Source: an uncultured Saprospiraceae bacterium
GTDB taxonomy: Bacteria; Bacteroidota; Bacteroidia; Chitinophagales; Saprospiraceae
Assembly (NCBI GenBank): GCA_937942435.1
Contig: CALDEM010000019.1
Span: forward strand, 1-64,000
Direction of reading: 5' to 3'
DNA: 64,000 nucleotides
Shown here in pieces: positions 35,954 to 45,110 of the stretch; the first letter of the stretch is position 1; each line of letters opens with the position of its first letter. The notes beneath the pieces are model-generated. The model did not search any database. It saw only the letters and a program-made list of their open reading frames with translations, and was not told where the DNA came from. Position numbers and translations under genes: made by a program.

Positions 35954-36565
35954 CTATAATTCTACAATCCTTAGGTTCTTCCATCTTACCTTGATACCTC
36001 CACCATCATGTATCTGGAGAGCGATCTGTCCGATTGCTGCACCGATCTTTTCATCATTGATAGTGATCATCTGTTGGCCATTGAGATATGTTGTAACATT
36101 AGCGCCTTTTGCAACAACGCGCATAGTGTTCCATTCGCCCATTTTAAGATGTTTGTCAAGCGCAGGATCTGGCTTGATGAGCCAACCTCTTCCATATGAT
36201 TCATATATGCCACCTGTATCATTGCCGGGAGGAGCAACTTCTGCTTGCCAGCCTGTGATTTTCGTTCCTTCTATGGAAGAGCGGATGAATATGCCGCTGT
36301 TGCCATTAGCTGATTGCTTAAAGTCAACTGTCAAGTCAAAATCTTTAAATTTTCTTGTGGTACCCAAATACCCGTAACCTTTGTCGGGCCCACTCTCACA
36401 CACGAGTTCTCCTTGATCTACATACCATTTTTCTTTCCCATAGTTGATCCACCCGGTAAGATCTTTACCATTGAAGAGATTGATTGATTCAGAGCCCTTT
36501 TGTTGACTGGTAGCGCATGAGCTGATCAAGATACATGCAAAGAATAGAATTGTAAGGTGTTTCAT
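35954..36565 (-). CDS. DUF1080 (3-keto-disaccharide hydrolase-like) lipoprotein
   Basis: This 203-residue protein has a lipobox ISSC near residue 17. A DUF1080 jelly-roll domain fills the rest: INLFNGKDLTGWINYG, FKDFDLTVDFKQSANGNSGI, GGIYESYGRGW and WNTMRVVAKGANVTTYLNG. DUF1080 domains have a concanavalin-like fold, and some members hydrolyse 3-keto-glycosides. The single-domain lipoprotein form is common in Bacteroidota. It starts 18 bp after the bestrophin gene on the same strand and is probably co-transcribed, though no functional tie is evident. Confidence 0.88.
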   Translation of the reverse strand: MKHLTILFFACILISSCATSQQKGSESINLFNGKDLTGWINYGKEKWYVDQGELVCESGPDKGYGYLGTTRKFKDFDLTVDFKQSANGNSGIFIRSSIEGTKITGWQAEVAPPGNDTGGIYESYGRGWLIKPDPALDKHLKMGEWNTMRVVAKGANVTTYLNGQQMITINDEKIGAAIGQIALQIHDGGGIKVRWKNLRIVEL

Positions 36566-36583
36566 TTTCTAATTATTTTATAA

Positions 36584-37612
36584 TTACATCAAGATGTCAT
36601 TGACTGCTTCGATTTTTGGAGGGAGGTCGGTTTCTCCAAGCATTTGACGTAAGTCTATCTCTATTGTTCTGGTTAAGGCGGTCATGGGGACATCATTAAT
36701 AAAATTTTCAAATGGATCTTCGCTACTATCACCAACTGTCTCCATAGTTATAAATATCCACGCTATGAGCATGAAAAAAGGCACAGTAAGCCAGATGAAG
36801 TCATGACTCAATTTTGCAAATTCTCCGATCAGTCCAAAGGGCATTACGATGATGAATATCCAAACGAATATTTTACTGAAGTATGCAAATTGTCTTGGAA
36901 AAGGTGTGTTGTTGATACGCTCACATTTTCCTTGCAGATTATAAAACTCTTCCAAGACTTTCATCATCTCCATATGTCGGAAGTCATCGATGAGATATGG
37001 ATCTTCTCTAAGTTCTTTAAGGTCTTCGCCTTGTTTCCTTATTAACTGAGTTGGGAGATTGGCACATTCTACTAAGTCTGCATATTCTGACCCCGGCAGA
37101 AAAGGGGCTACGTCGCGGTCATAGGTTTCCCTATCTGGTCTACCTTGGTGCAACTTGCCTGCCATGCCTTTGTAAACATTGCTAAAGGCTGATGCCTTTC
37201 TCAGTTTATGCTTTAGGGCGTATAACCAACCGATGTGTCTATAGATCAAACGCTTATGAATAGCCTTGATTTCTTCATCGCTATACTGTTTCGTTGCATG
37301 TAGATTAGAGACATAAGAAAGCACCTGATTACCCCAAGTACGACTGTAGTTGACGATACCGCCCCAGATCTTACGTGCCTCCCAAAATCTGTCATATGCT
37401 TGATTATTCTTGAATCCAACATAAAAGGCAACGGCTATACCAATCGTACTAACTGGTAAGAAGGGTATACTGATATCCATGCCTTCTATCTCAAGATGAT
37501 CGACATAGTGATGCATGTAGACCACTAGGCTTGAGTAGATGAAAAAGAACAAAAGGTTCTTCCATGCAAATTTCAGAACGAGGTGCCATTTTATATTGCG
37601 GCGTACATACAT
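36584..37612 (-). CDS. bestrophin-family anion channel
   Basis: This 342-residue membrane protein uses the start at 37612 (MYVRRNIKW). The ATG at 37648 would add 12 residues not typical of bestrophins. Membrane helices lie at about 15-35, 42-65, 225-250 and 255-275. Family motifs are FYVGFKNNQAYDRFWEARKIWG (pore-lining region), HIGWLYALKHKLR and PFENFINDVPMTALTRTIEIDLRQ at the C-terminus. Bacterial bestrophins form pentameric ion channels (the Klebsiella protein conducts cations). It lies upstream of the DUF1080 gene with an 18-bp gap. The intergenic region above it borders the decayed transporter gene. Confidence 0.88.
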   Translation of the reverse strand: MYVRRNIKWHLVLKFAWKNLLFFFIYSSLVVYMHHYVDHLEIEGMDISIPFLPVSTIGIAVAFYVGFKNNQAYDRFWEARKIWGGIVNYSRTWGNQVLSYVSNLHATKQYSDEEIKAIHKRLIYRHIGWLYALKHKLRKASAFSNVYKGMAGKLHQGRPDRETYDRDVAPFLPGSEYADLVECANLPTQLIRKQGEDLKELREDPYLIDDFRHMEMMKVLEEFYNLQGKCERINNTPFPRQFAYFSKIFVWIFIIVMPFGLIGEFAKLSHDFIWLTVPFFMLIAWIFITMETVGDSSEDPFENFINDVPMTALTRTIEIDLRQMLGETDLPPKIEAVNDILM

Positions 37613-37697
37613 GAAGCAGTATATTTTACTTGAAGCATCAATATACAAATGAGGCTGAGATATAATGCAAAGCAGTTGTTGAGATCTAAGCTTCTAT

Positions 37698-38202
37698 ATG
37701 GGACATCATGACGATTAAGGTATCACCAGCATCATAGACACGATCATAATCAAGGTGAAAGCAATATTGCAGGCCCTTTCATCCTCAATATTGTATTTAC
37801 CATCATCGAGATTATAAGCGGTTTTTATACAAACAGCCTGGCTATATACTATCCGTTGCGATACATGACTTGGACGATAGCCTCGCTTTGGGTCTGACTT
37901 GGTACTTCCAAAAGATCTCCAAGATGCCTGGAGACTTACAGTTTACCTATGGGTATAAACGATGGTCTGTTGTTGGGGCCATCATCAATAGTTTCGTATT
38001 GATCATCGGTTCGTTCTTTATTCTTCAAGCAGCGATACCTCGATTGTTTGATCCCCATGAGCCACAGACAACAGGTATGATGATCCTCGCTGTACTGGGT
38101 ATCGTATTTAATGGTTTAGCCTACAAGAAAACCCATGGTGGTCATAGCTATAATGAACCATCTTATTTGATTTTGGGCACAAAAAAAGCCGATTCAACTT
38201 AA
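37698..38202 (+). pseudogene. decayed CDF-family zinc/cation efflux transporter
   Basis: The remnant begins MGHHDD at the ATG at 37698, then hits TAA at 37716. In another frame it reads on with a His-rich RYHQHHRHDHNQGESN, followed by FILNIVFTIIEIISGFYTNSLAI. Near 37841-37852 an extra TA shifts it again into VAIHDLDDSLALGLTWYFQK and onward to NGLAYKKTHGGHSYNE at about 38156. These are the successive first four helices of a CDF (CzcD/ZitB) transporter, where DAIHD is the metal site. The expected last 180 or so residues are missing and the frame runs into the tRNA terminator. It therefore has two frameshifts and a lost 3' half. Confidence 0.85.
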
Positions 38203-38211
38203 TGAATCGGC
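38181..38211 (-). terminator. terminator of the tRNA-Met transcript
   Basis: On the minus strand GCCGATTCA pairs perfectly with TGAATCGGC around TTAAGT. Seven T follow (plus-strand A at 38181-38187). It begins 7 nt after the tRNA 3' end. It also supplies the stop of the decayed transporter frame on the other strand. Confidence 0.92.
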
Positions 38212-38217
38212 TCTTAG

Positions 38218-38290
<73 letters not shown>

Positions 38291-39549
38291 ATGTTGTATT
38301 TTTACCACCTGCTATCAAGTGGGTCGCAAATATATGATTATTCTTCAGACTTAGTCAAGCCTAAGAACAACCATATAAAATTAATAGTTGTTATGCTAAA
38401 TGTAATCGAGGGATCAGATGTACTCTTTTTCCTTTATGACTTTTTAACCAGTCTGTAGAGTGACCTTATGATTAAAAAAGTGATCATTAATCTATCTTCA
38501 TGAATGATGCAGTACTTACACGTACTTCTGTGTCGAGCGTTGTGAGCTCTATCTTATAACTGCCTGCTGATAACCTCGCGATAGCAAGATTAAGCGTTGC
38601 GGCCCCTCTGTAGGCCTTAGTACTGATTACGGCTTTACCTGCAGCGTCATATATGTTGACCATAAGAGATTCTGAGAGATCCTTGTCAAATGTCAGCTTG
38701 ATGAAGTCACTTGATGGATTAGGCGATATCTCCACAGCAAATAATTGCTCTTTTTCGTTAAGGTTGAACGAGGCATCAACATAATCTTCTATAGATGCAG
38801 AAGTTGTTTTGTTAGGCGCGACCCACTCCATGATCTCAACAAACGCTGTGGCATAGTCCTCCGTTGCATCAGAACGACTCCAAACGATCTGAGATAGTGA
38901 GTTTTTATCGGCTACTTTAAAGTTGAGAACGGCAACTCTCGTCCATATCTCATCTTTTTTAATTGTGATTCCTCCTTCCTTATTATTATTGAGATCTATA
39001 TTAAAGTTCACAAATCCTAAGTGATCATCAAAGTCTAATTGATTGATTTTGTCAGCCTGTAAGTCTTCATAAACTTCCATGAAATGGATAGGGCTGTACA
39101 AGTCTTGTGGTAAGTCACTACGAGAGAAGTCTTCTTCTAATCTGAGTGTAGCTGAGTCGTAATACAATCTGTAATTTTGATCTGCCAGTCGAAAGTGGCC
39201 ATAGCCATTATATTTTATTTCGACGTCGACATATACAGTCTGGGTTGACTCGTCATAGAAGCTCGGATTGAGCCTCAACGTGATGTCCTCTATGGCCATC
39301 ACATGGAGCGTTAGGAGCACTCCTATTAAAGTTAAAATTGCTTTCACGGTTCGGTACGTTAGGGTTTTGTTTATTCCTCAGAAGGTTGTTCTAAGTAACT
39401 CACACTTAAAAGACCACTTTTTTGGACTTCCCACCTATCGATCGGAGCGATTTTTACCAAGTTTTACACATGTAAAAATAGAATTATGCATAAGATATTG
39501 ATAGTCAGTTTTTTGATTTTATGACTAATCAATAATTTAACAATACGTC
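38291..39549 (-). CDS. T9SS-sorted secreted protein (coding part 38487-39347)
   Basis: The coding region is 38487-39347, 286 residues; the flanking bases carry no gene. A signal peptide (about 1-18, ending VMA) precedes a beta-rich region of about 185 residues with no family I recognise (LRLNPSFYDESTQTVYVDVEI, LRLADQNYRLYYD). A type A T9SS sorting domain follows (about 205-286: VEISPNPSSDFIKLTFDKDL, LSAGSYKIELTT). It should cross the outer membrane by the type IX system and be released or attached to the surface. Upstream, TTTTACA-CA-TGTAAAA at 39462-39477 is a perfect inverted repeat and might be an operator. Confidence 0.8.
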
Positions 39550-41805
39550 TTACGATAAAATCATTTTTAACTCTTGTACAAGCTGTTCTGCGTTATTTTG
39601 ATTGAAACAAAGGGGAGGCTTAATCTTTATGACATTGTGGTGGGGCCCGTCTATGCTTGTCAAGATATTTTTCTCCCGTAGCGTGTTAACTATGTGTCTA
39701 GCCAATTGCTCATCTGGTGACCTTGATATTGGATCCTTAACGATATCTATGCCCAGAAACAGACCGGCGCCTCGGACATCTCCGATACAACTATAATCTG
39801 ATTGAAGATCTATCATCAAGTTAGTCAGATGGCTCCCAACAGAGGCCGCGTTTTGCTGTAGATTTTCTTCTTCGATTACTGATAATACCGCATCCCCAAT
39901 AGCACAAGAGACTGGGTTGCCACCAAATGAAGAAAAGAATTCCATACCATTGTCAAAGCTTTCAGCGATCTCGCTCGTAGTGACAACTGCCGCCATAGGG
40001 TGGCCATTGCCAATGGGCTTGCCAAGAATGATGATATCAGGTATAACATCGTGCATCTCATATCCCCAAAACCAATTGCCCAATCGACCAAAACCAGTCT
40101 GCACTTCATCTGAGATACATAGACCACCTTCTTTTCTGATCCGCTCATAGACTATCGGTAGATATCCTCTGGCAAGAGGTACTTGTCCACCACAGCCGAT
40201 GATCGGTTCTGCTATAAAAGCTGCGATGTCTCTACTTGACTCATTGTTTAAGATATGGTCAACTTCTTTTGCATAAAACTGTCCAGCATCATTGTCACGA
40301 TGAGGGCCTCTATATGCATCGGGCATAGGGACTTGGATGATCGTATTTTGCTTTCCTTGTCCACCTTTATGACCATATTTATAATGACTGATTTCTATAG
40401 ACATTTTAGTATTGCCATGGTAGCCATGTTCTACCACAACCATTTTTTTTCTACTCGTGTGCGTCTGAGCAAGTCTGATAGCAAGATCAGATGCGGCACT
40501 TCCACTATTGACAAGGAAGACCTTGTTGAGGTGATCGGGGAAGTATGAGAGCAGATGTTCGCTATATCGTGGCAGATCTTCATAAAGATATCTTGTGTTG
40601 GTATTGAGGCGCGCCATTGCTTTTTGTCCAGCTGCGACAACGCTCGGATGACAATGGCCCACTTGGATGATATTGTTGTAGGCATCAAGGATGGCATGTC
40701 CTTCTCCATCATACATATATTGGAAGGAAGCTCCAGTCATATGAAAAGGACGCTTATAACTTATCGATAGCGCTCTGGGTGTATAAAGATCTCTGCGCTT
40801 TCGCAAATGCAATTCACTTTTTGCAATTTCTAAGTTTGCAGCTTTTAGCCACTTGTTCTTTGCAGAGAGGGGATTGATGGCGATCCATTTTTCTAATAAG
40901 TCCCAAGCACCATTCTCGCTTACGGTTATATATTGGCTATCCGGTTTTTCTAATTTGGTGTGTGCACTATTTAAGACACTTGTGCAGAGTCGTCCTGCTA
41001 TAAAGTAATAAAGGACTTCTATCTCTTCAGCTTTTAAAGAGAGCTCGTTATTGTAGCCTTTGATGAGATAGGAGATTAGTTCTACTGGCTCTTTCTGCCC
41101 CATTGCTACGTAAGCTGCAGCGACAGCAAGTTCATTGATGAGGTAGGAGTACACCATGTCACCAAAATCAATAAGTCCCAACACCTTACCATTTTCTAAA
41201 AGTAGGTTGTGGTCATTAGCGTCGTTATGGATGATTGATTTTCTAAGTATAGGAAGTTTTTCAATTATAAAAGTCTTCCATTGTAGTAAGAAGTAGCTTA
41301 CTATCTTTTTCTTGCTTGGGTCCTTGATGTCATCGATATAGACTTCGTTATTGAGGAGGTTATGCAGATCCCAATTGAGCTTTCTGCTTTCTATATAGGC
41401 GTCTCTAATTGGTAGTAGTTCTTTATCTAATTGGCCCAAGAAACTACCAAGATCTCGTGCGGTTTCGATTGTACAGTTTTGATCTGCAAGGAAGTCTCCC
41501 TCGACATAAGAGAGTAATCTAAAAAAGATACCTTGGCTTTCTATGAGTAGAAGTTCGTCTCCTTCTTTGGACCTGATAGGTTGAGGTATGTCATAGTTGA
41601 AGTTGTGCAAAGAGCACATGATTGTATTTTCTGCTCCTACATCTAAGTAGACTTGATCGGTATACTCATAGATCTTTAAGGTGTATCGGCTGCTATCTGT
41701 AGTGATCCGATAGTTTAGACTATCATAACCCTCCATGTTAGTGATATCAGTAGCTTGGATATCATAGTGATCATAAAGTATGTTCTGGATCATCACCTGG
41801 TTCAT
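39550..41805 (-). CDS. APH-type kinase fused to class III aminotransferase-fold phospho-lyase
   Basis: This is a 751-residue fusion. Residues 1 to about 310 are an aminoglycoside-phosphotransferase/choline-kinase-like domain with Brenner motif IIHNDANDHNLLL and LGLIDFGDM. Residues about 345-751 are a class III PLP enzyme: VNSGSAASDLAIRLAQ, CISDEVQTGFGRLG and the PLP lysine in IILGKPIGNGHPMAAVV. The GKPIGNGHP form and the fusion match hydroxylysine kinase (AGPHD1) plus the ammonio-phospholyases AGXT2L1/2. The kinase would phosphorylate hydroxylysine, ethanolamine or a similar amino-alcohol, and the lyase would remove phosphate and ammonia. The substrate is inference. It is divergent from the methyltransferase gene by 51 bp. 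Confidence 0.85.
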   Translation of the reverse strand: MNQVMIQNILYDHYDIQATDITNMEGYDSLNYRITTDSSRYTLKIYEYTDQVYLDVGAENTIMCSLHNFNYDIPQPIRSKEGDELLLIESQGIFFRLLSYVEGDFLADQNCTIETARDLGSFLGQLDKELLPIRDAYIESRKLNWDLHNLLNNEVYIDDIKDPSKKKIVSYFLLQWKTFIIEKLPILRKSIIHNDANDHNLLLENGKVLGLIDFGDMVYSYLINELAVAAAYVAMGQKEPVELISYLIKGYNNELSLKAEEIEVLYYFIAGRLCTSVLNSAHTKLEKPDSQYITVSENGAWDLLEKWIAINPLSAKNKWLKAANLEIAKSELHLRKRRDLYTPRALSISYKRPFHMTGASFQYMYDGEGHAILDAYNNIIQVGHCHPSVVAAGQKAMARLNTNTRYLYEDLPRYSEHLLSYFPDHLNKVFLVNSGSAASDLAIRLAQTHTSRKKMVVVEHGYHGNTKMSIEISHYKYGHKGGQGKQNTIIQVPMPDAYRGPHRDNDAGQFYAKEVDHILNNESSRDIAAFIAEPIIGCGGQVPLARGYLPIVYERIRKEGGLCISDEVQTGFGRLGNWFWGYEMHDVIPDIIILGKPIGNGHPMAAVVTTSEIAESFDNGMEFFSSFGGNPVSCAIGDAVLSVIEEENLQQNAASVGSHLTNLMIDLQSDYSCIGDVRGAGLFLGIDIVKDPISRSPDEQLARHIVNTLREKNILTSIDGPHHNVIKIKPPLCFNQNNAEQLVQELKMILS

Positions 41806-41856
41806 AATACTAATGTATCAATAGTTTTATCAGAGGGAGCTATATATTCGCACCAG

Positions 41857-43029
41857 ATGGATTACAAAGAAGTAATAGTTAAACGAGATAGGGTAGCAGC
41901 GATTAAAAGAAGACACCCTTGGATCTTCTCAGGTGGGATCATAGATCATGATGGATGTGAGGATGGAGACATCGTGAAGGTGATGACCCGCAAAGGTGAG
42001 TTTTTAGCGTTAGGTTACTTTCAGAATGGTAGTATCATGGTACGAGTATTATCATTTGAGGAGGTCCGTATCGATGATGCTTTTTGGTCTCTAAAAATAC
42101 AAGAAGCCTTAGAACTGCGTCGTAATATCAACTTGCCATCGGATTATACAGATGCTTACAGACTCATCCATGGAGAAGGAGATGGATTATCAGGGTTGAT
42201 AGTAGACATTTACTCAGATGTAGCAGTCATCCAGTGTCATACTGTAGGTATGCACCAAAGGAGAGAAGCGATAGCAAGAATGTTAGATGAGCATTTGGAG
42301 CTTGACTCCATATACGTCAAAAGTGGAAAGACGCTACCTCGTGGTTATGCCTTAGAGCATAGCGACTACTTTATAAAAGGTAGTAAGGAGGAGGTCATTA
42401 TTAAAGAGCATAGTTGTCAGTTTGTAATCAATGTCGTGAGTGGTCAGAAGACTGGTTTTTTCTTAGATCAAAGAGAAAATAGACAATTGCTCAAGACCTT
42501 TGCGAAAGGAAAGAGTATACTCAATCTGTTTTCATATAGTGGCGGATTTTCTATTTATGGGTTAGAGGGTGAAGCGTCATCTGTCGTCTCTGTTGATGTC
42601 TCTTCTAAGGCGATAGAACTTTGTGAGCGCAATGTTGAATTGACTAATAAGCAATCTCGACATGAGTCACTTACCGTAGATGTCAACTCCTATCTGAAGG
42701 AGATCCCTAAAGATACTTATGACATCATTGTCGTAGATCCACCGGCATTTGCAAAAAGCGTTCGTAAAAAACATAACGCTATACAGGCATATAAAAGGGT
42801 CAATGCGGCGGCTATCAGAAAGGTCAAAAGTGGTGGGTTGATATTTACATTTAGTTGTTCGCAAGTGATAGACTCATCCTTGTTTTATCATACGATAACA
42901 GCTGCATCTATCGAAGCAGGACGTCCTTGTCAAGTACTTCATCATCTCTCACAAGGACCAGATCACCCTGTTAGTATATTTCACCCTGAGGGAAAGTACT
43001 TAAAAGGATTAGTGATGAAGGTCACTTAA
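41857..43029 (+). CDS. RlmI-type class I rRNA methyltransferase
   Basis: This 390-residue protein starts at the ATG at 41857. Upstream in-frame codons overlap the divergent gene and lack family similarity. An N-terminal PUA domain (about 1-75: RHPWIFSGGIIDHDG) precedes a SAM-binding Rossmann fold with motifs KTGFFLDQRENR, ILNLFSYSGGFSIYG, VVSVDVSSKAIEL and the catalytic-loop IIVVDPPAFAKS. This is the RlmI/YccW family, which makes m5C in 23S rRNA (C1962 in E. coli). Equivalence to E. coli RlmI is by family, not tested. A TATATTCG box lies just before the start, close to the -7 consensus. Confidence 0.88.
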   Translation: MDYKEVIVKRDRVAAIKRRHPWIFSGGIIDHDGCEDGDIVKVMTRKGEFLALGYFQNGSIMVRVLSFEEVRIDDAFWSLKIQEALELRRNINLPSDYTDAYRLIHGEGDGLSGLIVDIYSDVAVIQCHTVGMHQRREAIARMLDEHLELDSIYVKSGKTLPRGYALEHSDYFIKGSKEEVIIKEHSCQFVINVVSGQKTGFFLDQRENRQLLKTFAKGKSILNLFSYSGGFSIYGLEGEASSVVSVDVSSKAIELCERNVELTNKQSRHESLTVDVNSYLKEIPKDTYDIIVVDPPAFAKSVRKKHNAIQAYKRVNAAAIRKVKSGGLIFTFSCSQVIDSSLFYHTITAASIEAGRPCQVLHHLSQGPDHPVSIFHPEGKYLKGLVMKVT

Positions 43030-43101
43030 TGTAAAGTGTCCTAGTTAATTATAATTGGTAAGCTTATAAAGATGATGATTGAGTCACAGAACCTTTTCTG
43101 A

Positions 43102-43202
43102 GATTTGTGACTACCATCACGGGACTATACCATCACGGGACCCTAATAAAGATTTGTGACTACCATCACGGCACCTTTATAAAGATTTGTGACTACCATC
43201 AC
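43102..43202. repeat. tandem copies of the 3' end of the CDGSH gene
   Basis: GATTTGTGACTACCATCAC occurs at 43184-43202, where it encodes DGSHKS of the double-CDGSH protein on the minus strand. It recurs at 43151-43169 and 43102-43120 beyond the stop codon. A further partial copy, CCATCACGGGAC, lies at 43130-43141. Spacings are 33 and 49 bp. The extra copies are outside the present reading frame. Confidence 0.85.
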
Positions 43203-43416
43203 AAAAGCCTGGATTAGACGTTTGCTTACATGTGCAAAGGTGTACTTTCTTAGTTTCCGTAGCTTCGCATCGCATAGGAGTGAATTCTGTTCCTTTATGA
43301 GCACCATCACAATATGGCTGATTGGCAGACAATCCACATGTACACCATGAGTATTTCTGACCTTTTGTTAATTCTACTGCTATTGGAGATGTACCCGCTA
43401 TCTTAGGTGTTGCCAT
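43177..43416 (-). CDS. double CDGSH iron-sulfur protein
   Basis: This protein of 79 residues starts at the ATG at 43416 (MATPKIAGTSPIAVEL). An in-frame ATG at 43449 would add 11 residues. It has two CDGSH [2Fe-2S] motifs. The first is CTCGLSANQPYCDGAH and the second is CTCKQTSNPGFCDGSH, so each cluster has three Cys and one His. This is the class III (Miner2-like) arrangement, found in bacteria as a small soluble electron or cluster-transfer protein. It is convergent with the methyltransferase and divergent from the SRPBCC gene (65 bp). The last nine codons are duplicated downstream of the stop. Confidence 0.9.
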   Translation of the reverse strand: MATPKIAGTSPIAVELTKGQKYSWCTCGLSANQPYCDGAHKGTEFTPMRCEATETKKVHLCTCKQTSNPGFCDGSHKSL

Positions 43417-43481
43417 TGTTATTTGTTTTAGAGTTGCAATATATGTCATCTTATCACAACAGAATAAAAGAATAATACCAA

Positions 43482-43916
43482 GTGTATCAGATATATCATA
43501 ACATCAAGATCGATGCCACAAAGGAGAAAGTCTATGAGTATTGTACAGATCCAGGCCATATCAATAATTGGTGGACAAAACGATGCTCTGGCTCACCTGC
43601 TTTAGATGAAGAGTATATGTTTTGGTTTGCGCCTCAATATGACTGGCGGGCAAAGGTGATTGACTTGATAGGTAAAGAACTCATCTCTTTTTCTTTTTTT
43701 CAAGCTGATGCCGATTGGATGGACACTATCTTAACGCTTGAAGTATATGAGACTTCACATGGTATCACGACCTTACATCTTCGTCATGCAGGATGGAAGG
43801 AAGAAAATGAGCATTTTGGTAGGACAAGTTATTGCTGGGCTATGTATCTATCGACGCTTAAGCGGTACGCTGAGGTCGGAGAAGTTGTACCCTATGAGCA
43901 AAGAGGTGGTAACTAA
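43482..43916 (+). CDS. SRPBCC (START-like) domain protein
   Basis: This 144-residue protein starts at GTG (43482). An in-frame stop (TAA at 43473) leaves no upstream alternative. It is an SRPBCC/AHSA1-like helix-grip fold: VYEYCTDPGHINNWWTKRC near the N-terminus, EYMFWFAPQYDWRAKVIDL and TTLHLRHAGWKEENEHFGR toward the end. Proteins of this group bind hydrophobic ligands or act with Hsp90, and no ligand is predictable. Its last codons overlap a small opposite-strand gene by 4 bp. Confidence 0.8.
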   Translation: MYQIYHNIKIDATKEKVYEYCTDPGHINNWWTKRCSGSPALDEEYMFWFAPQYDWRAKVIDLIGKELISFSFFQADADWMDTILTLEVYETSHGITTLHLRHAGWKEENEHFGRTSYCWAMYLSTLKRYAEVGEVVPYEQRGGN

Positions 43917-44110
43917 GCTGTCATCTTTAAAAAGTTAGACCATTCGTCATTGGCATCAGTTCTAACATAAGACTTAACATCCTTAAGAGATTGAGATATG
44001 AAGGTATCAAATGAGTCCGCTTGACTTGACAGTCGTGGGCTGGCATTGAACCTAAGCTCAGAAACCTTGGACGCATCCAAGGGAGCACCTATGTAGTTTT
44101 CATTAGTCAT
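43913..44110 (-). CDS. possible small protein of unknown function
   Basis: This 65-residue frame reads MTNENYIGAPLDASKVSELR... through DSFDTFISQSLKDVKSYV to the end. It has a normal mixed composition, no membrane segment and no known motif. It overlaps the SRPBCC gene end by 4 bp without being a shadow of it. A perfect 12-bp hairpin lies just upstream at 44130-44168. These points favour a real gene, but I know no homologue. Confidence 0.45.
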   Translation of the reverse strand: MTNENYIGAPLDASKVSELRFNASPRLSSQADSFDTFISQSLKDVKSYVRTDANDEWSNFLKMTA

Positions 44111-44129
44111 GTCAGTTGGTTTTCTGTGA

Positions 44130-44168
44130 TTACTCTATCTGAGGGGTGGGGTAGGACAGATAGAGTAA
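44130..44168. promoter_or_regulatory. perfect 12-bp inverted repeat with G-rich loop
   Basis: TTACTCTATCTG (44130-44141) pairs with CAGATAGAGTAA (44157-44168) around a 15-nt loop, AGGGGTGGGGTAGGA. It starts 20 bp upstream of the 65-residue gene and would sit in its 5' leader. On the other strand it lies 193 bp upstream of the glycosyltransferase. It could be an operator or a leader hairpin. The remaining bases to 44360 hold no gene. Confidence 0.5.
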
Positions 44169-44360
44169 ATGGGTTAATTCATCTTCTATTTTTATTTGTT
44201 ACTTCAAATTTGTACCCATTTTAGATCAAATGCTCGTTCAACAGACTGTTCTATTGTAATTTACTTTGCATTTAAGCAATAACTTAACTCTGAGTACATA
44301 AAAAAAAGAGCGTTTCAGGCGAACAATTATTCGTTTTTCCTAAGTCAATCAATGTATTAA

Positions 44361-45080
44361 GTGGAGATAGGTAGAAAAAACATATGGATCTATTGGTTTC
44401 AAGGATTTGACTCAGCACCTTCTATTGTTACAAGATGTGTGCAGTCATGGAGAACGCTTAACCCTGATTATAATATACGATTGTTAGACAGTACAAGTAT
44501 AAAGGACTATCTGGATATGAGCGAAGTGCTTTATTCAGATAGAGTCCTCAAATCTAGTCTTGCAGCTCAAAGCGATTTAATTAGGATAAATCTCTTAGCC
44601 AAGCACGGTGGGGTCTGGGTTGATAGCACATTGATGTGTATGCAACCTATTGATCGATGGCTAGAGCCCCATTGTTCTTTTTTTGCATTTAGTAATCCCG
44701 GACCTGATAGGATGCTCTCTTCTTGGTTCTTATCAACAGATGGATCTTCTCATATTATAAAAGAATGGAAGGCCGCTAGCCATCAATATTGGTCTACTTG
44801 GCGGTGGAGACGCAAGTATTATTGGTTTCATTACTTGTTTGGTACATTGTATCGATCTGATACTGAGTTTAAAAGAGAGTGGGACGCTGCCCAAAAGATA
44901 GAAGCAAGTAAAGCTCATGTATTGACGCCTTTTCGTCAGAAGTTTTTTGAAGAGGCAACTGAAGAAAGGGTAGCATCTCTACATGCCGCTCATCCTTTGG
45001 TTCTTAAGCTCACCTATAAGTGTATAAAAGATGGTTATCCAAAAGGGTCTATGATAGACTATCTACTAAATAAAATGTAG
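44361..45080 (+). CDS. GT32/capsular-polysaccharide-type glycosyltransferase
   Basis: This 239-residue protein starts at GTG (44361: EIGRKNIWIYWFQGFDSAP). The fold is the GT32/Caps_synth type. WIYWFQG near the N-terminus binds nucleotide-sugar, SDLIRINLLAKHGGVWVDSTLM carries the catalytic aspartate region (the variant of DxD), and HAAHPLVLKLTYK ends the domain. It should add a hexose to a surface polysaccharide or lipid. It stands 30 bp upstream of murQ, so the two may share a transcript, although most GT32 enzymes lie in polysaccharide clusters that are absent here. Confidence 0.8.
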   Translation: MEIGRKNIWIYWFQGFDSAPSIVTRCVQSWRTLNPDYNIRLLDSTSIKDYLDMSEVLYSDRVLKSSLAAQSDLIRINLLAKHGGVWVDSTLMCMQPIDRWLEPHCSFFAFSNPGPDRMLSSWFLSTDGSSHIIKEWKAASHQYWSTWRWRRKYYWFHYLFGTLYRSDTEFKREWDAAQKIEASKAHVLTPFRQKFFEEATEERVASLHAAHPLVLKLTYKCIKDGYPKGSMIDYLLNKM

Positions 45081-45110
45081 ATGTCTTTCCGACATATATA
45101 TCTTTGACAT

